Of a stretch of 64,000 nucleotides of DNA, positions 1-8,664 are shown in pieces. Numbering within the stretch: the first letter of the stretch is position 1; each line of letters opens with the position of its first letter. Where the stretch lies: the NCBI RefSeq assembly GCF_009601165.1, contig NZ_WIRE01000002.1, positions 186,001 to 250,000 of the forward strand. The letters run 5' to 3'. The position numbers were made by a program, and so were the translations under genes. The DNA comes from Alcanivorax sediminis. Its GTDB lineage: Bacteria > Pseudomonadota > Gammaproteobacteria > Pseudomonadales > Alcanivoracaceae. The notes under the pieces were generated by a model that made no database searches, was not told the origin of the DNA, and saw only the letters and a list, made by a program, of their open reading frames with translations.

Positions 1-668
1 TGTACTGGCCAGAAGCGGTTGACGTGCAGGGAGAATGGATCCAGTGGGGTCTGTTTGCCGTCATGGTCATGGCGGTGGCGCTGCTGGCCGCCGAAATCTC
101 TACTATCCGCAGCCTGTTGAGTAAACGAAACAGCCAGCTGGCCGAAGTGGTAGAGCGCATCCATGATATGGCGGTGAAAGACGAGCTGACCGGCTTTTAT
201 CGTCGCAGACATGCCATGGAACTACTGTCCAAGGCCTGTGGCCAGGCGTCCCGCGGTGCCTTCTCGCTCGCTGTAGTGTATGCAGATCTGGATTTCTTCA
301 AGCGCATCAATGATGGTTATGGTCACGGTGTGGGTGACCTCGTATTGCAGCGTTTTGCCGAGGTCGTGTCGCGTCATCTTGGCGGTCAGGATTTCGCTGC
401 CCGGCTTGGAGGAGAAGAGTTTATGCTGGTGCTGCCGGTCAGTGATCAACAGGAAGCCTGCCATTTGGTGGAGGGTATCCTGATGGGCATGCGTAGCCAG
501 CGTTTCGCGGAAGCGCCGGAGCTCAATGTTACCCTGTCTGCCGGGTTGGCCATGTTGGCGCAGGGTGAAACGCCTGCCCAGGTTATCCGCAGAGCGGATG
601 AGGCGTTGTATCGCGCCAAGGAAAGCGGCCGGGATAAATTGGTGGTGGGGTCCCGTAATGAACAGTGA
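1..668 (+). CDS. Diguanylate cyclase, GGDEF domain (5'-truncated by window edge)
   Basis: Makes cyclic di-GMP from two GTP. The frame is open to the window edge, so the true start lies upstream; a GTG at 24 is the first start seen inside. One membrane segment (about residues 8-26 from that GTG) is followed by a short linker and a complete GGDEF domain. Visible are the DELTGFYRRRH entry motif, the metal/base-binding DLDFFKRINDGYGH and the active-site GGEEF at residues 129-133. The inhibitory I-site is not conserved: the RxxD position reads GGQD, so product inhibition is probably weak. It overlaps the next cyclase gene by 11 bp, suggesting co-translation. Missing upstream sequence may hold more membrane or sensor segments. 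Confidence 0.9.
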   Translation, partial: YWPEAVDVQGEWIQWGLFAVMVMAVALLAAEISTIRSLLSKRNSQLAEVVERIHDMAVKDELTGFYRRRHAMELLSKACGQASRGAFSLAVVYADLDFFKRINDGYGHGVGDLVLQRFAEVVSRHLGGQDFAARLGGEEFMLVLPVSDQQEACHLVEGILMGMRSQRFAEAPELNVTLSAGLAMLAQGETPAQVIRRADEALYRAKESGRDKLVVGSRNEQ

Positions 669-1761
669 GCTGCGTCAGGCAGAGAATCTGACCCTCAATG
701 AAAGGCGGCTGCTCAAACGCCATGGTCGTTCAGTGTTGGCGATCATGGCCATGCATACCTTATTGTGCCTGGTTTACTACCGCATGGGGGCCTTCCTGGT
801 TTCAGCGGAAACCGGCCTGTTTCTGCTGGCTGGTGTATGGGTCTCCATGCTGGCTTATCTTTTGCTGCTGGCCAGTGGCCTGACCCTGCGTTTCAAGGAT
901 CCCTCTCTGTCCCTGCCGTTGATTCTTTACTGCATCGTCGTGTTTGCCGTTTCGGGGTACTACGTGGATGAGTTTCGGCTCAGCGTGGTGACGCTGTTTT
1001 TTGCCATTCTGTTGCTGGTCTCGTTTCAGCTCAGCGGCAAGGTCATGGTGGGGGTGGCAATTCTCTCCAGTGCCGCCTATGCCATTATGCTGTGGCTGGC
1101 GCTGGATGATCGCTGGGTGCAGTTAAGTTTTTCCGTGGAAGCATTGCAGTGGCTGGTTTTCAGCATGATTGGCGTCAGCTTTGCGATTACCGGCGGCGGC
1201 ATTAACCGATTGAAAAAAGACCTGGCTGAAAAGAACCGGGAACTGGCAAAGGGGCTCGAGCAGGTTCGGGAAATGGCTATTCGCGATGACCTTACCGGGC
1301 TCTTCAACCGCCGTCATTTGCTGGAGATACTGGATCGGCAGAAGGCGTTGGCGGATCGTAAACGCGTACCGTTTTCACTCTGTTACGTGGATCTGGATCA
1401 CTTCAAACTGATTAATGATCATTTTGGCCATGAATGGGGTGATCGCGTATTGCGCCGCTTCTCCCAGGTGGTATTGGCCGACATGCGCGATGGCGATTAT
1501 TTTGGTCGCCTGGGCGGCGAAGAGTTTCTGTTGATTCTTCCCCAGAGCACCGAACAGGGCGCGCTGCAGGTGGCGGAACGTTTACGCAAGCGTTGGAGCC
1601 AGGAAGCCTTCGCCCAGGAAGGTGGTCCGGCCACGGTGAGCCTCTCGGTGGGAGTGGCGGGATACCGTGACAATGAATCCATTGAAGACGTACTGAATCG
1701 GGCGGACAAGGGCCTTTACAAGGCCAAGACCTCAGGGCGCAATCAGAGCCAGGTGGCGTAG
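658..1761 (+). CDS. Membrane-bound diguanylate cyclase, GGDEF domain
   Basis: A 367-residue cyclic di-GMP synthase. The ATG at 658 is chosen because it overlaps the end of the previous cyclase, and the frame upstream of it is only antisense-quality sequence. The N-terminal half (about residues 30-185) holds five or six hydrophobic segments resembling a MASE-type sensor. A short coiled linker and the GGDEF domain follow. DLDHFKLINDHFGH and GGEEF (residues 286-290) are present. Unlike its upstream partner it keeps an I-site, RDGD at 277-280, so it should be product-inhibited. The sensed signal is unknown. Confidence 0.92.
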   Translation: MNSELRQAENLTLNERRLLKRHGRSVLAIMAMHTLLCLVYYRMGAFLVSAETGLFLLAGVWVSMLAYLLLLASGLTLRFKDPSLSLPLILYCIVVFAVSGYYVDEFRLSVVTLFFAILLLVSFQLSGKVMVGVAILSSAAYAIMLWLALDDRWVQLSFSVEALQWLVFSMIGVSFAITGGGINRLKKDLAEKNRELAKGLEQVREMAIRDDLTGLFNRRHLLEILDRQKALADRKRVPFSLCYVDLDHFKLINDHFGHEWGDRVLRRFSQVVLADMRDGDYFGRLGGEEFLLILPQSTEQGALQVAERLRKRWSQEAFAQEGGPATVSLSVGVAGYRDNESIEDVLNRADKGLYKAKTSGRNQSQVA

Positions 1762-1768
1762 AAAGCTA

Positions 1769-1910
1769 TCAATGGTGAACAGTGAATAATTGATAGCTCG
1801 CGATCGACGGTAGTGGGTTACATGATCGCAAAAGGCCGCATCCAGAGTCTGGGCGCGGCCTTTTGCGTTTATAGATGTGTCCTGTTCAGCGCGGGTTATT
1901 CATTGTTAAT
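1769..1910. repeat. Heptamer-array element, TTAATAR family, copy 1
   Basis: Left arm at 1769-1796 reads TCAATGG, TGAACAG, TGAATAA, TTGATAG. The right arm (1896-1910, reverse complement) reads TTAACAA, TGAATAA. Between them sits the GC-rich palindrome at 1830-1864. The right arm overlaps the last codons and stop of the converging ABC ATPase gene. Most diverged of the three copies that carry this hairpin. Confidence 0.75.
1830..1864. terminator. Bidirectional hairpin between convergent genes
   Basis: AAAAGGCCGC and GCGGCCTTTT form the stem ends, with the inner stem CCAG/CTGG. A T-rich tract follows on the plus strand and an A-run precedes it, so it can serve the cyclase operon (plus) and the ABC gene (minus). 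The core is nearly the same as at 37494-37528 and 39716-39750. Confidence 0.7.
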
Positions 1911-2951
1911 TGCAAAGGAAACCAGGTGCTTCGTCCCCAGCCGTACATGCAAGGTATCGCCTTCCAGCACGTTGGTGTGGCTGTCAGTCTGGCAAAGCAG
2001 GGTTTCTGAGGCGCTGACGCGCAGGTGGTAGAGAATGCTGGCGCCAGTGAACTGGCGGCGGGTAACAGGAAGGGCCAGGGTGGCGGTTTCGTCGGCGACG
2101 ATGTCTTCCGGGCGCAACAGAACGTCGACAGTCGTGCCCGGGGCCAGATTGTCCTGATGTCGGCCAGTGAGCTCGCCGAGGCTGGTTCTGACGCTATGCT
2201 GATCGGTGACTTCACCACGCAAGAATGCGCCATAGCCGGCAAACTCCGCCACGAAGCGATTCGCCGGGGCATGATAAATATTGTAGGGGGTATCCCACTG
2301 CTCGAGCTGGCCGCTTTGCATCACGCCGACCCGGTCAGCCAGTGCGAAGGCTTCTTCCTGGTCATGGGTGACCATCAGGGCGGTCACATTTTCTTCCCGG
2401 AGAATATCGCCTAGCTCGCGGGCCAGTTGACGGCGAAGATCCAGATCCAGGCTGGCAAAGGGCTCGTCCAGTAGCAACAGGGCAGGGCGAGGCGCCAGGG
2501 CCCGGGCCAGTGCTACCCGCTGCTGCTGACCACCGGATAGCTCGTGTGGGTAACGTTGCTCCATGCCTTGCAGGCGCACTCGCCCAAGACACTCACTGAC
2601 ACGTCGACGCTTTTCATCCGCAGACAGTTTGCGCAAACCGAAAGCCACGTTGTCTGCGACAGTCAGGTGTGGAAACAGGGCATGCTCCTGGAACACCATG
2701 CCTAGACCACGTTGTTCGGGGGGGAGTTGCAGGCTGTCTGACGACACCAGCTTGCCCTGGATGCGGATACTGCCGCCGGTAACCGGCTCCAGACCGGCTA
2801 TAGCTCGCAGGGTGGTGGTCTTGCCGCAGCCGCTGGGGCCAAGCAGGCAGGCAATTTCTCCGGCTGCCAGCGTCAGGCTGAGGCTTTTTACCACCGCTTG
2901 CTGATGATAGCCGCAAGTCAGGTTCTCGATGCTGAGTAGCGAGTCTTTCAT
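1896..2951 (-). CDS. ABC transporter ATP-binding protein, FbpC/PotA type (orphan)
   Basis: A 351-residue ATPase that would energise uptake of ferric iron, polyamine or a similar solute. Seen: Walker A GPSGCGKTTT near residues 38-47, signature LSGGQQQRVALARA, Walker B ALLLLDEPFASLD, H-loop VTHDQEEA and a C-terminal TOBE-like regulatory region (about 240-351). Length and domain order match the Fe3+ subgroup. No permease or binding protein is nearby, so it must work with partners elsewhere or be a remnant. It follows argF by 77 bp on the same strand. Its last residues (INNE) are encoded by a heptamer repeat arm, so its C-terminus has been shaped by that element. Confidence 0.88.
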   Translation of the reverse strand: MKDSLLSIENLTCGYHQQAVVKSLSLTLAAGEIACLLGPSGCGKTTTLRAIAGLEPVTGGSIRIQGKLVSSDSLQLPPEQRGLGMVFQEHALFPHLTVADNVAFGLRKLSADEKRRRVSECLGRVRLQGMEQRYPHELSGGQQQRVALARALAPRPALLLLDEPFASLDLDLRRQLARELGDILREENVTALMVTHDQEEAFALADRVGVMQSGQLEQWDTPYNIYHAPANRFVAEFAGYGAFLRGEVTDQHSVRTSLGELTGRHQDNLAPGTTVDVLLRPEDIVADETATLALPVTRRQFTGASILYHLRVSASETLLCQTDSHTNVLEGDTLHVRLGTKHLVSFAINNE

Positions 2952-2968
2952 TGGCAGTACGCTCCAGC

Positions 2969-3024
2969 TTCACGCGGCACGCGACAGGCTTTCCATGTTG
3001 CGCATCGCGTGGTGCGTGCAGGCG
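2969..3024. repeat. Heptamer-array element, GCGTGNN family, copy 1
   Basis: Lies between argF and the ABC ATPase gene. Left arm 2969-2989 reads TTCACGC, GGCACGC, GACAGGC. The right arm (2997-3024) has GCG at 3000, 3007 and 3014, exactly seven apart. The arms are imperfect inverted repeats. It is the least regular copy of the family seen at 54603 and 55658. Confidence 0.5.
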
Positions 3025-3028
3025 TTGT

Positions 3029-3937
3029 TCAGTGCTGACCCGTGAGCAGGAATTCCAGCAAGGCTTTCTGGGCATGCAGACGGTTCTCTGCTTCGTCCCA
3101 GACCACCGCGCGGGGATCTTCCATCATTTCATGGCTGACTTCTTCACCGCGATGGGCGGGCAGGCAGTGCATGAACAGGGCTTCCGGATCGGCCAGATCC
3201 ATCAGCTCAGGAGTGACCTGATAACCCTCGAAAGCACTCATGCGCGCCTGTTGCTCGTCTTCCTGGCCCATGGAGGCCCATACATCGGTGACCACCAGGT
3301 GGGCACCCTTGACGGCTTCGCGGACGTCGGGTTGCAGCGTCACGCGATCAGTGCAGCGCGCCAGCAGATCGTCATCCGGTGTGAAGCCGCTGGGGCAGCT
3401 GATCACCAGCTCAAAATCAAACTGGCGGGCTGCGTTCATGTAGCTGGCACACATGTTGTTGCCATCGCCTACCCAGACCACTTTCTTGCCCTGAATGTTG
3501 CCGCGGTGCTCGACAAACGTCTGCATGTCGGCCAGGAGCTGACAGGGGTGGAAGTCATCGGTCAGCGCATTGATCACGGGTACGGCCGAATGTGCAGCAA
3601 AGGTTTCCACGGTAGCGTGATCGAAAGTGCGGATCATGACCGCATCCACCATGCGTGAGAGTACCCGGGCGGAATCTTCGATGGGCTCACCGCGGCCCAG
3701 CTGGGTGTCGCGGGGCGACAGGAAAATGCTGGCGCCGCCAAACTGGGTCATGGCCACTTCAAAAGACACCCGGGTACGGGTGGAGGACTTTTCGAAGATC
3801 ATGCCCAGCGTCTTGCCCTTAAGCGGCTCGTGGCTCTGGCCATTGCGCAGCATGGTCTTCAGTTCAATGGCGCGCTGGACCAGGTAGCCCAGCTCGTCGG
3901 GGGTCAGGTCATTGAGAGTCAGGAAATGCCTGCTCAT
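3029..3937 (-). CDS. argF: Ornithine carbamoyltransferase
   Basis: Converts ornithine and carbamoyl phosphate to citrulline in arginine synthesis; cytoplasmic. The 302-residue protein has the carbamoyl-phosphate motif SSTRTR near residue 52, [11 protein letters not shown] near 130 and the ornithine-binding [12 protein letters not shown] near 264. Length is typical. The start overlaps the argD stop by four bases (ATGA), so the two genes form a translationally coupled unit. It is the anabolic type by context; no arcA or arcC lies beside it. Confidence 0.96.
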   Translation of the reverse strand: MSRHFLTLNDLTPDELGYLVQRAIELKTMLRNGQSHEPLKGKTLGMIFEKSSTRTRVSFEVAMTQFGGASIFLSPRDTQLGRGEPIEDSARVLSRMVDAVMIRTFDHATVETFAAHSAVPVINALTDDFHPCQLLADMQTFVEHRGNIQGKKVVWVGDGNNMCASYMNAARQFDFELVISCPSGFTPDDDLLARCTDRVTLQPDVREAVKGAHLVVTDVWASMGQEDEQQARMSAFEGYQVTPELMDLADPEALFMHCLPAHRGEEVSHEMMEDPRAVVWDEAENRLHAQKALLEFLLTGQH

Positions 3938-5115
3938 GCGACCTCCTGTGCGTTGGCAAAGGAATGAATGATGGCAGACAAGCCGTCTACCAGCGTTTGC
4001 ATTTCGGCATCATTGATCACCAGTGGCGGCAGCAACCGAATCACCGAACCAGCGGTAACATTGATCAGCAGGCCGGCCTCCCGTGCACTGGCTACCAGCT
4101 CGCCACAGGGGCGATCCAGCTGGATGCCGAGCATCAGGCCTTTCTGGCGAATTTCGGTCACCAGGGCGACGTCGGCAAGCGCGGCCTGGAATGCGGCCTT
4201 GAGTTGCGCTCCTTTGGTGGCCACATCACCAATTACCTCATTGGTCAGGGTGTTGACCACGGTCAGGGCAGTGGCACAGCCAAGAGGGTTGCCCCCGTAG
4301 GTACTGCCATGGGTGCCGGGGCTCAACACGTCGGCGGCCTTGCCGGCGACCAGGCAGGCCCCAATGGGGAAGCCATTACCGAGGCCTTTCGCGGTGGTCA
4401 ACACGTCAGGAAGAACGCCATCGCCCATGCAGGCAAAGTAGTGGCCGGTACGGCCATTACCAGACTGGATTTCATCCAGCATCAATAGCCAGTCCTGCTG
4501 GTCGCACAGCTGGCGCAGCGCCTGCAGGTAACCCGCATCAGGAATATTGATACCGCCTTCGCCTTGCACCGGCTCCACCAGCACCGCAACAATCTCGTTG
4601 CTGGTTGCCAGCGCTTCAACCGCAGCCACATCATTGAACGGCACACGGACAAAGCCTTCCACCAGTGGTGTAAAGCCTTCCTGAACCTTGCTGTTGCCGG
4701 TGGCCGACAGGGTGGCCATGGTCCGGCCATGGAAGCTGCCCTCCATGACGATCACCGTAGGTTTGGCAATCCCTTTGCGGTTGCCGTAAAGGCGCGCAAT
4801 CTTGATGGCGGCTTCGTTGGCCTCGGCGCCGGAATTGGAGAAGAAGGCGCCCTGCATGCCGCTGATTTCGCACAGTCGCTCTGCCAGGGCTTCCTGGGCA
4901 GGGATTCGGTACAGGTTGGAGGTATGCACCAGCTGCCCGGCCTGTTCGGCCAGGGTTCGGCTCACCGCCGGATGGCAGTGTCCCAGGTTGCAGACCGCGA
5001 TGCCGGAAATGGCATCCATGTACTTGTCGCCGTTCTCGTCGAACAGCCACACCCCTTCACCGCGCACAAACGCCACTGGCTGACGAGCGTAGGTGGGAAT
5101 CAAATATTGCGACAT
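3934..5115 (-). CDS. argD: Acetylornithine aminotransferase
   Basis: PLP-dependent class III aminotransferase of 393 residues that makes N-acetylornithine from the semialdehyde; it may also act on succinyldiaminopimelate. Seen: the PLP lysine in [14 protein letters not shown], the cofactor-contacting [11 protein letters not shown] and the [13 protein letters not shown] motif. First gene of an argD-argF unit on the minus strand. Its 235-bp leader contains heptamer arrays and a terminator-like hairpin oriented towards argD, which could attenuate the operon. Confidence 0.95.
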   Translation of the reverse strand: MSQYLIPTYARQPVAFVRGEGVWLFDENGDKYMDAISGIAVCNLGHCHPAVSRTLAEQAGQLVHTSNLYRIPAQEALAERLCEISGMQGAFFSNSGAEANEAAIKIARLYGNRKGIAKPTVIVMEGSFHGRTMATLSATGNSKVQEGFTPLVEGFVRVPFNDVAAVEALATSNEIVAVLVEPVQGEGGINIPDAGYLQALRQLCDQQDWLLMLDEIQSGNGRTGHYFACMGDGVLPDVLTTAKGLGNGFPIGACLVAGKAADVLSPGTHGSTYGGNPLGCATALTVVNTLTNEVIGDVATKGAQLKAAFQAALADVALVTEIRQKGLMLGIQLDRPCGELVASAREAGLLINVTAGSVIRLLPPLVINDAEMQTLVDGLSAIIHSFANAQEVA

Positions 5116-5121
5116 AGCAGG

Positions 5122-5346
5122 CTAATTAATAGTTAATAAAGCATGATTAATAACGGAACAGAACGGTTTTTCAGAAGGTTCAGCATCCGCCTCAAACAAA
5201 AAACGGCAGCCCAAGGCTGCCGGAATCACCGATAATAGCGCAGTTTCCGGCCAATAGTTAATAGTTGATGCCCCGGAAGAACAGCGGCAGACTGCCCCGT
5301 GTCGATGGTTTTAGCTATTAACTATTCACTATTAATTATTCATTGG
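5122..5346. repeat. Heptamer-array region, TTAATAR family, copy 2 (compound)
   Basis: Fills the gap between divergent argD and the HyuB-like gene. Three arms: 5122-5154 (TTAATAG, TTAATAA and a diverged tail), 5251-5270 (AATAGTTAATAGTT) and 5314-5346, whose reverse complement reads TGAATAA, TTAATAG, TGAATAG, TTAATAG. The loop holds a hairpin at 5204-5222 different from the one in copies 1, 4 and 5. It may be two elements side by side. Promoters of both flanking genes must lie within or next to it. Confidence 0.75.
5194..5222 (-). terminator. Intrinsic terminator or attenuator in argD leader
   Basis: Read on the minus strand: CGGCAGCC, loop TTG, GGCTGCCG, then TTTTTTGTTTG. This is a strong rho-independent terminator shape. 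It points towards argD, about 80-100 bp before its start, while the next gene upstream runs the other way. It can therefore only stop transcription that starts in this gap, or act as an attenuator. Confidence 0.7.
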
Positions 5347-5350
5347 CCTT

Positions 5351-6904
5351 ATGAATCCCGTCCAGCTCAGTATTTTCGCCAACCGCCTTTCCGGTATCTG
5401 TGATGAGATGGGGGCGGTGCTGCGGCTCAGTGCCCTGTCACCCAATATCAAGGACCGGCTGGATTTCTCCTGTGCCATTTTTGATGCAGCGGGGCGTCTT
5501 TGTGCCCAGGCGGCACACATTCCCGTCCACCTTGGCTCCATGGCCTACGCCATGGCCGACCTGGTCAGTGGGCGCCGCTGGGCGCAAGGCGATTTGCTGG
5601 TGGTAAACGATCCCTACCTGGGAGGGACCCATCTACCCGATGTGACCGTGGTTGCGCCGGTATTTTGCGGCGATGAGCTGATCGGCTTCGCGGTCACCCG
5701 TGCCCACCATGCCAATATTGGTGCCCATAGCCCCGGCTCCATGCCTGTCTCCACCCATCTTGAACAGGAAGGCCTGGTGATTTCGCCCACCCTGATTAAG
5801 CAGGCAGGGCAATGGCAGATCCCTTTCTGCCGCCGCCTGGCCGGGTTGCAAACGGGGCAGGGCGAGAATGTTCTCCCGGTCGAAAATGTCCGGTTCGGGG
5901 ATTTTGCTGCCCAGGCCAGTGCCTGTGAGGCGGGCGCCCGTCGCCTGGGGGAGCTGGCGGCAGGTCGGGAGGGGCTGAAGCAGGCTTTTGATGCGCTCAA
6001 CGCCTACGGAGAAAGGCGCGCACGGGCTCGCATTGCGGCCTTGCCGGATGGTGAATATCACTTCCAGGACGTAATGGATGATGATGGTCAGGGACAGCGG
6101 GATATTGTCATCGCCCTGACTCTGCGTATTAAGGGCGATAGTGCCTCGCTGGACTTTACCGGCACGGCAGCGCAGGTGGCGGGCAACATCAATTGTCCGT
6201 TATCGGTGGCCGCGGCAGCGGCCTACTACTGTTTTCGCTGCCTGATGGACGATGATGTCCCTGCTTGTGCCGGTCTTTTCCGCCCCATCAGCCTGTTCGC
6301 GCCGGAGGGGTCGTTGCTCAATGCGCGTCGCCCGGCGGCGGTGGCGGCGGGTAACGTGGAGACCAGCTCCAGAGTGGTGGATGTGGTACTCGGGGCACTG
6401 GCACAGGCCGCTCCCGGGGCGATACCGGCTGCCAGCCAGGGCACCATGAATAATGTGGCCATGGGGGCGGTCGGAGAGCAGGGCTGGGATTATTACGAAA
6501 CCATGGCCGGCGGTGCGGGCGCTCATGCGGGCGGAGCGGGGCTGTCTGCCGTGCATACCCACATGACGAACACGCTGAATACGCCTATTGAGAGTCTGGA
6601 GTCGCATTACCCTCTGCGCGTCCTGCGGTACGGCATTCGGCGTGCCAGTGGCGGGGCAGGGCTTCACCGCGGCGGTGACGGCATCGTCAGGGAGCTGGAG
6701 TTCCTTGGGCCGGCCAGTTTTACCCTGCTGACCGAGCGTCGCGGCCACCGGCCATGGGGCTTGCAGGGCGGCGAGGCGGGGGCGCCGGGGGAAAACCGCT
6801 TGAACAATCTGCTGCTGCCCCCCAAATATGAGGGGCAGGCCAGAATCGGTGATCGCCTGACAATCGCTTCACCCGGAGGTGGCGGTTATGGTGCCAATGA
6901 ATGA
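5351..6904 (+). CDS. Hydantoinase B / oxoprolinase family protein
   Basis: A 517-residue HyuB-type subunit. The family hydrolyses hydantoins or 5-oxoproline, or forms the alpha subunit of acetone carboxylase, usually with an ATP-using HyuA partner. Seen: the family N-terminus (about residues 1-80, with IKDRLDFSCAIFD and PVHLGSMAYAM), NDPYLGGTHLPDVTVV near 85, the TRAHHANIGAHSPGSMP region near 115 and a Gly-rich C-terminus ending GGGGYG. No HyuA gene flanks it, so the substrate cannot be named. The start at 5351 lies just beyond a heptamer array, with no strong ribosome site visible. Confidence 0.85.
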   Translation: MNPVQLSIFANRLSGICDEMGAVLRLSALSPNIKDRLDFSCAIFDAAGRLCAQAAHIPVHLGSMAYAMADLVSGRRWAQGDLLVVNDPYLGGTHLPDVTVVAPVFCGDELIGFAVTRAHHANIGAHSPGSMPVSTHLEQEGLVISPTLIKQAGQWQIPFCRRLAGLQTGQGENVLPVENVRFGDFAAQASACEAGARRLGELAAGREGLKQAFDALNAYGERRARARIAALPDGEYHFQDVMDDDGQGQRDIVIALTLRIKGDSASLDFTGTAAQVAGNINCPLSVAAAAAYYCFRCLMDDDVPACAGLFRPISLFAPEGSLLNARRPAAVAAGNVETSSRVVDVVLGALAQAAPGAIPAASQGTMNNVAMGAVGEQGWDYYETMAGGAGAHAGGAGLSAVHTHMTNTLNTPIESLESHYPLRVLRYGIRRASGGAGLHRGGDGIVRELEFLGPASFTLLTERRGHRPWGLQGGEAGAPGENRLNNLLLPPKYEGQARIGDRLTIASPGGGGYGANE

Positions 6905-6910
6905 TACAAT
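6905..6910 (+). promoter_or_regulatory. Probable -10 box of grxD
   Basis: TACAAT immediately after the HyuB-like stop codon, followed by GCGCC, 64 bp before the glutaredoxin start. No convincing -35 box at 16-18 bp. The same TACAAT followed by a GC-rich stretch occurs before argG. Confidence 0.4.
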
Positions 6911-6973
6911 GCGCCATCGCGCGATGGCCTGTGAGCCACACGCAACGGCATTTAACGTGATACAGGTGAAGTA

Positions 6974-7309
6974 ATGGATGTTTTAGAGGTCATCAAAGAC
7001 CAGATCGGCAAGAACCCGGTAATTCTTTACATGAAGGGTACGCCCCAGTTCCCTCAGTGCGGTTTCTCCGCCCAGGTGGTGGAAGCCATGACCGCCGTTG
7101 GTAAGCCGTTCGCGTATGTGAATATTCTGGAAGCGCCGGAAATTCGCCAGACCCTGAAAGAGTATGCCAACTGGCCGACCTATCCGCAGTTGTGGGTGAA
7201 GGGTGAGCTCGTGGGGGGCTGCGATATCATCATGGATATGTACCGGGCCGGTCAGCTGAAAACCCTCGTCGAAGAGGCTTCCGAGGACGCTGACGAGTCC
7301 ACTTCTTGA
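6974..7309 (+). CDS. grxD: Monothiol glutaredoxin, Grx4 type
   Basis: A 111-residue glutaredoxin with the monothiol CGFS active site (PQCGFSAQ, near residues 29-33) and the glutathione-binding WPTYPQLWVKGE and GGCDI stretches. Such proteins carry or transfer [2Fe-2S] clusters, often with BolA, rather than reducing disulfides. Length fits the family. A terminator follows, so it is probably transcribed alone from the TACAAT promoter. Confidence 0.96.
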   Translation: MDVLEVIKDQIGKNPVILYMKGTPQFPQCGFSAQVVEAMTAVGKPFAYVNILEAPEIRQTLKEYANWPTYPQLWVKGELVGGCDIIMDMYRAGQLKTLVEEASEDADESTS

Positions 7310-7363
7310 CTTGAATCAAGTTCGCAGCTTTTTTACAAATTTCGCTCGAATTGGATTCACACT

Positions 7364-7392
7364 AAAAAGCCCGGCATATGTCGGGCTTTTTT
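7364..7392 (+). terminator. Terminator after grxD
   Basis: AAAAGCCCG, loop, CGGGCTTTT with a T-run: a standard intrinsic terminator between grxD and the porin gene. Confidence 0.9.
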
Positions 7393-7503
7393 GTTGTTTG
7401 TGTGCCTTTTCCGTATTAAGAATTAGTTTCAATTGCATTCGTTTTTACAGTACAGTGCGCGCCATTGAATTTGTTCATCGTCAAACTTTGGGAAGGAAGA
7501 CAC

Positions 7504-8655
7504 ATGTTCAAGCGCACCGTTCTGGCCATGGCCATTTCCGCTGTACCTTTTGCTGCTCAGGCTGAGCAGTCCGCCGAAGACCTGCAAAAGCAGATCGATA
7601 TCCTGGCTCAGGAAATCGAGTCCCTGAAAGAAAATGGCACTTCCGGTTCCAGCAATGTTCTGGACAAGCTCAGCATCGGTGGTTATGGCGAGATTCACTA
7701 CAACAACTACACCGAGCGCGACAACAACGACCAGATCGATGCTCACCGCTACGTGCTGTACTTCGGCTATGACTACAACGACAAAGTGCGTTTCTTCTCC
7801 GAATTCGAGCTGGAGCACAGCCTTGCCGGTGAGGGCAAGCCGGGTGAGGTGGAGCTGGAGCAGGCGTACATCGAAATCGACACTACAGCGAATACCAAGC
7901 TGAGACTGGGTCAGTTCCTGGTGCCGGTGGGCATCCTCAACGAAACCCACGAGCCGGATACTTTCTACGGTGTGGAGCGTAATAACCTGGAAAGCAAGAT
8001 TGTGCCCGCGACCTGGTGGGAAGCCGGTGCCATGTTCAGCCAGGATCTGGGTGGCGGTCTGACCTACGACATCGCTGGTCACTCTGGCCTGAACATGTTC
8101 AAGGCGGGTGGTACTCCCAACAAGATCCGCAGCGGTCGTCAGAAGGTCGCGGAGGCTAACGGTAACAAGGGCGCCATGACCGGTCGTGTGCGTTATGCCG
8201 GTATCCCGGGGCTGGATATGGCTGCCAGTGTTCAGTACCAGCAGGATGTATTCCAGGCTGCCCAGGGTTTCGACACCGTTTCCGGTGTTCTGGTTGAAGC
8301 CCATGCCCGTTACAGCATTGCCGGTGCCACCTTCACCATTCAGCACGCGGAGTGGGAGTTTGATGAGGAAATCGGTGTCGAAGCGGCTGAAGAGCAGAGC
8401 GGCCTGATGGCGGAAGTTTCCTACAAGCTCACCGAAAAGTTTGGTGTGTTTGCCCGTCATACCGAGCTGGACTGGAACGACGGCGGTGCGGATCTTGAAA
8501 ATACCGAGCGTACCGACAGCACTGCGGGTGTGAACTACTGGATCGTTCCCCGTGTGGCGCTGAAGGCGGACTACACTGATGTGCACTATGACACCGATGG
8601 CAAAGACAACGATGCCGACGACAATGTCAGCATTGGTATCGGCTGGAGCTTCTAA
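7504..8655 (+). CDS. Outer-membrane porin-like beta-barrel
   Basis: A 383-residue exported protein. The ATG at 7504 is chosen because it follows GGAAGGA and begins a clean signal peptide (residues 1-20, cleaved after FAAQA). A short coiled coil (about 24-42, QKQIDILAQEIESLKE) precedes a barrel of alternating strands that ends in GWSF; the terminal aromatic is the outer-membrane assembly signal. It resembles OprP/OprO-like or general porins, and its solute is not evident. An FMN-binding protein and a PepSY membrane protein follow closely, so it may admit a substrate for a periplasmic reductase. Confidence 0.85.
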   Translation: MFKRTVLAMAISAVPFAAQAEQSAEDLQKQIDILAQEIESLKENGTSGSSNVLDKLSIGGYGEIHYNNYTERDNNDQIDAHRYVLYFGYDYNDKVRFFSEFELEHSLAGEGKPGEVELEQAYIEIDTTANTKLRLGQFLVPVGILNETHEPDTFYGVERNNLESKIVPATWWEAGAMFSQDLGGGLTYDIAGHSGLNMFKAGGTPNKIRSGRQKVAEANGNKGAMTGRVRYAGIPGLDMAASVQYQQDVFQAAQGFDTVSGVLVEAHARYSIAGATFTIQHAEWEFDEEIGVEAAEEQSGLMAEVSYKLTEKFGVFARHTELDWNDGGADLENTERTDSTAGVNYWIVPRVALKADYTDVHYDTDGKDNDADDNVSIGIGWSF

Positions 8656-8664
8656 GCCTTGTTG

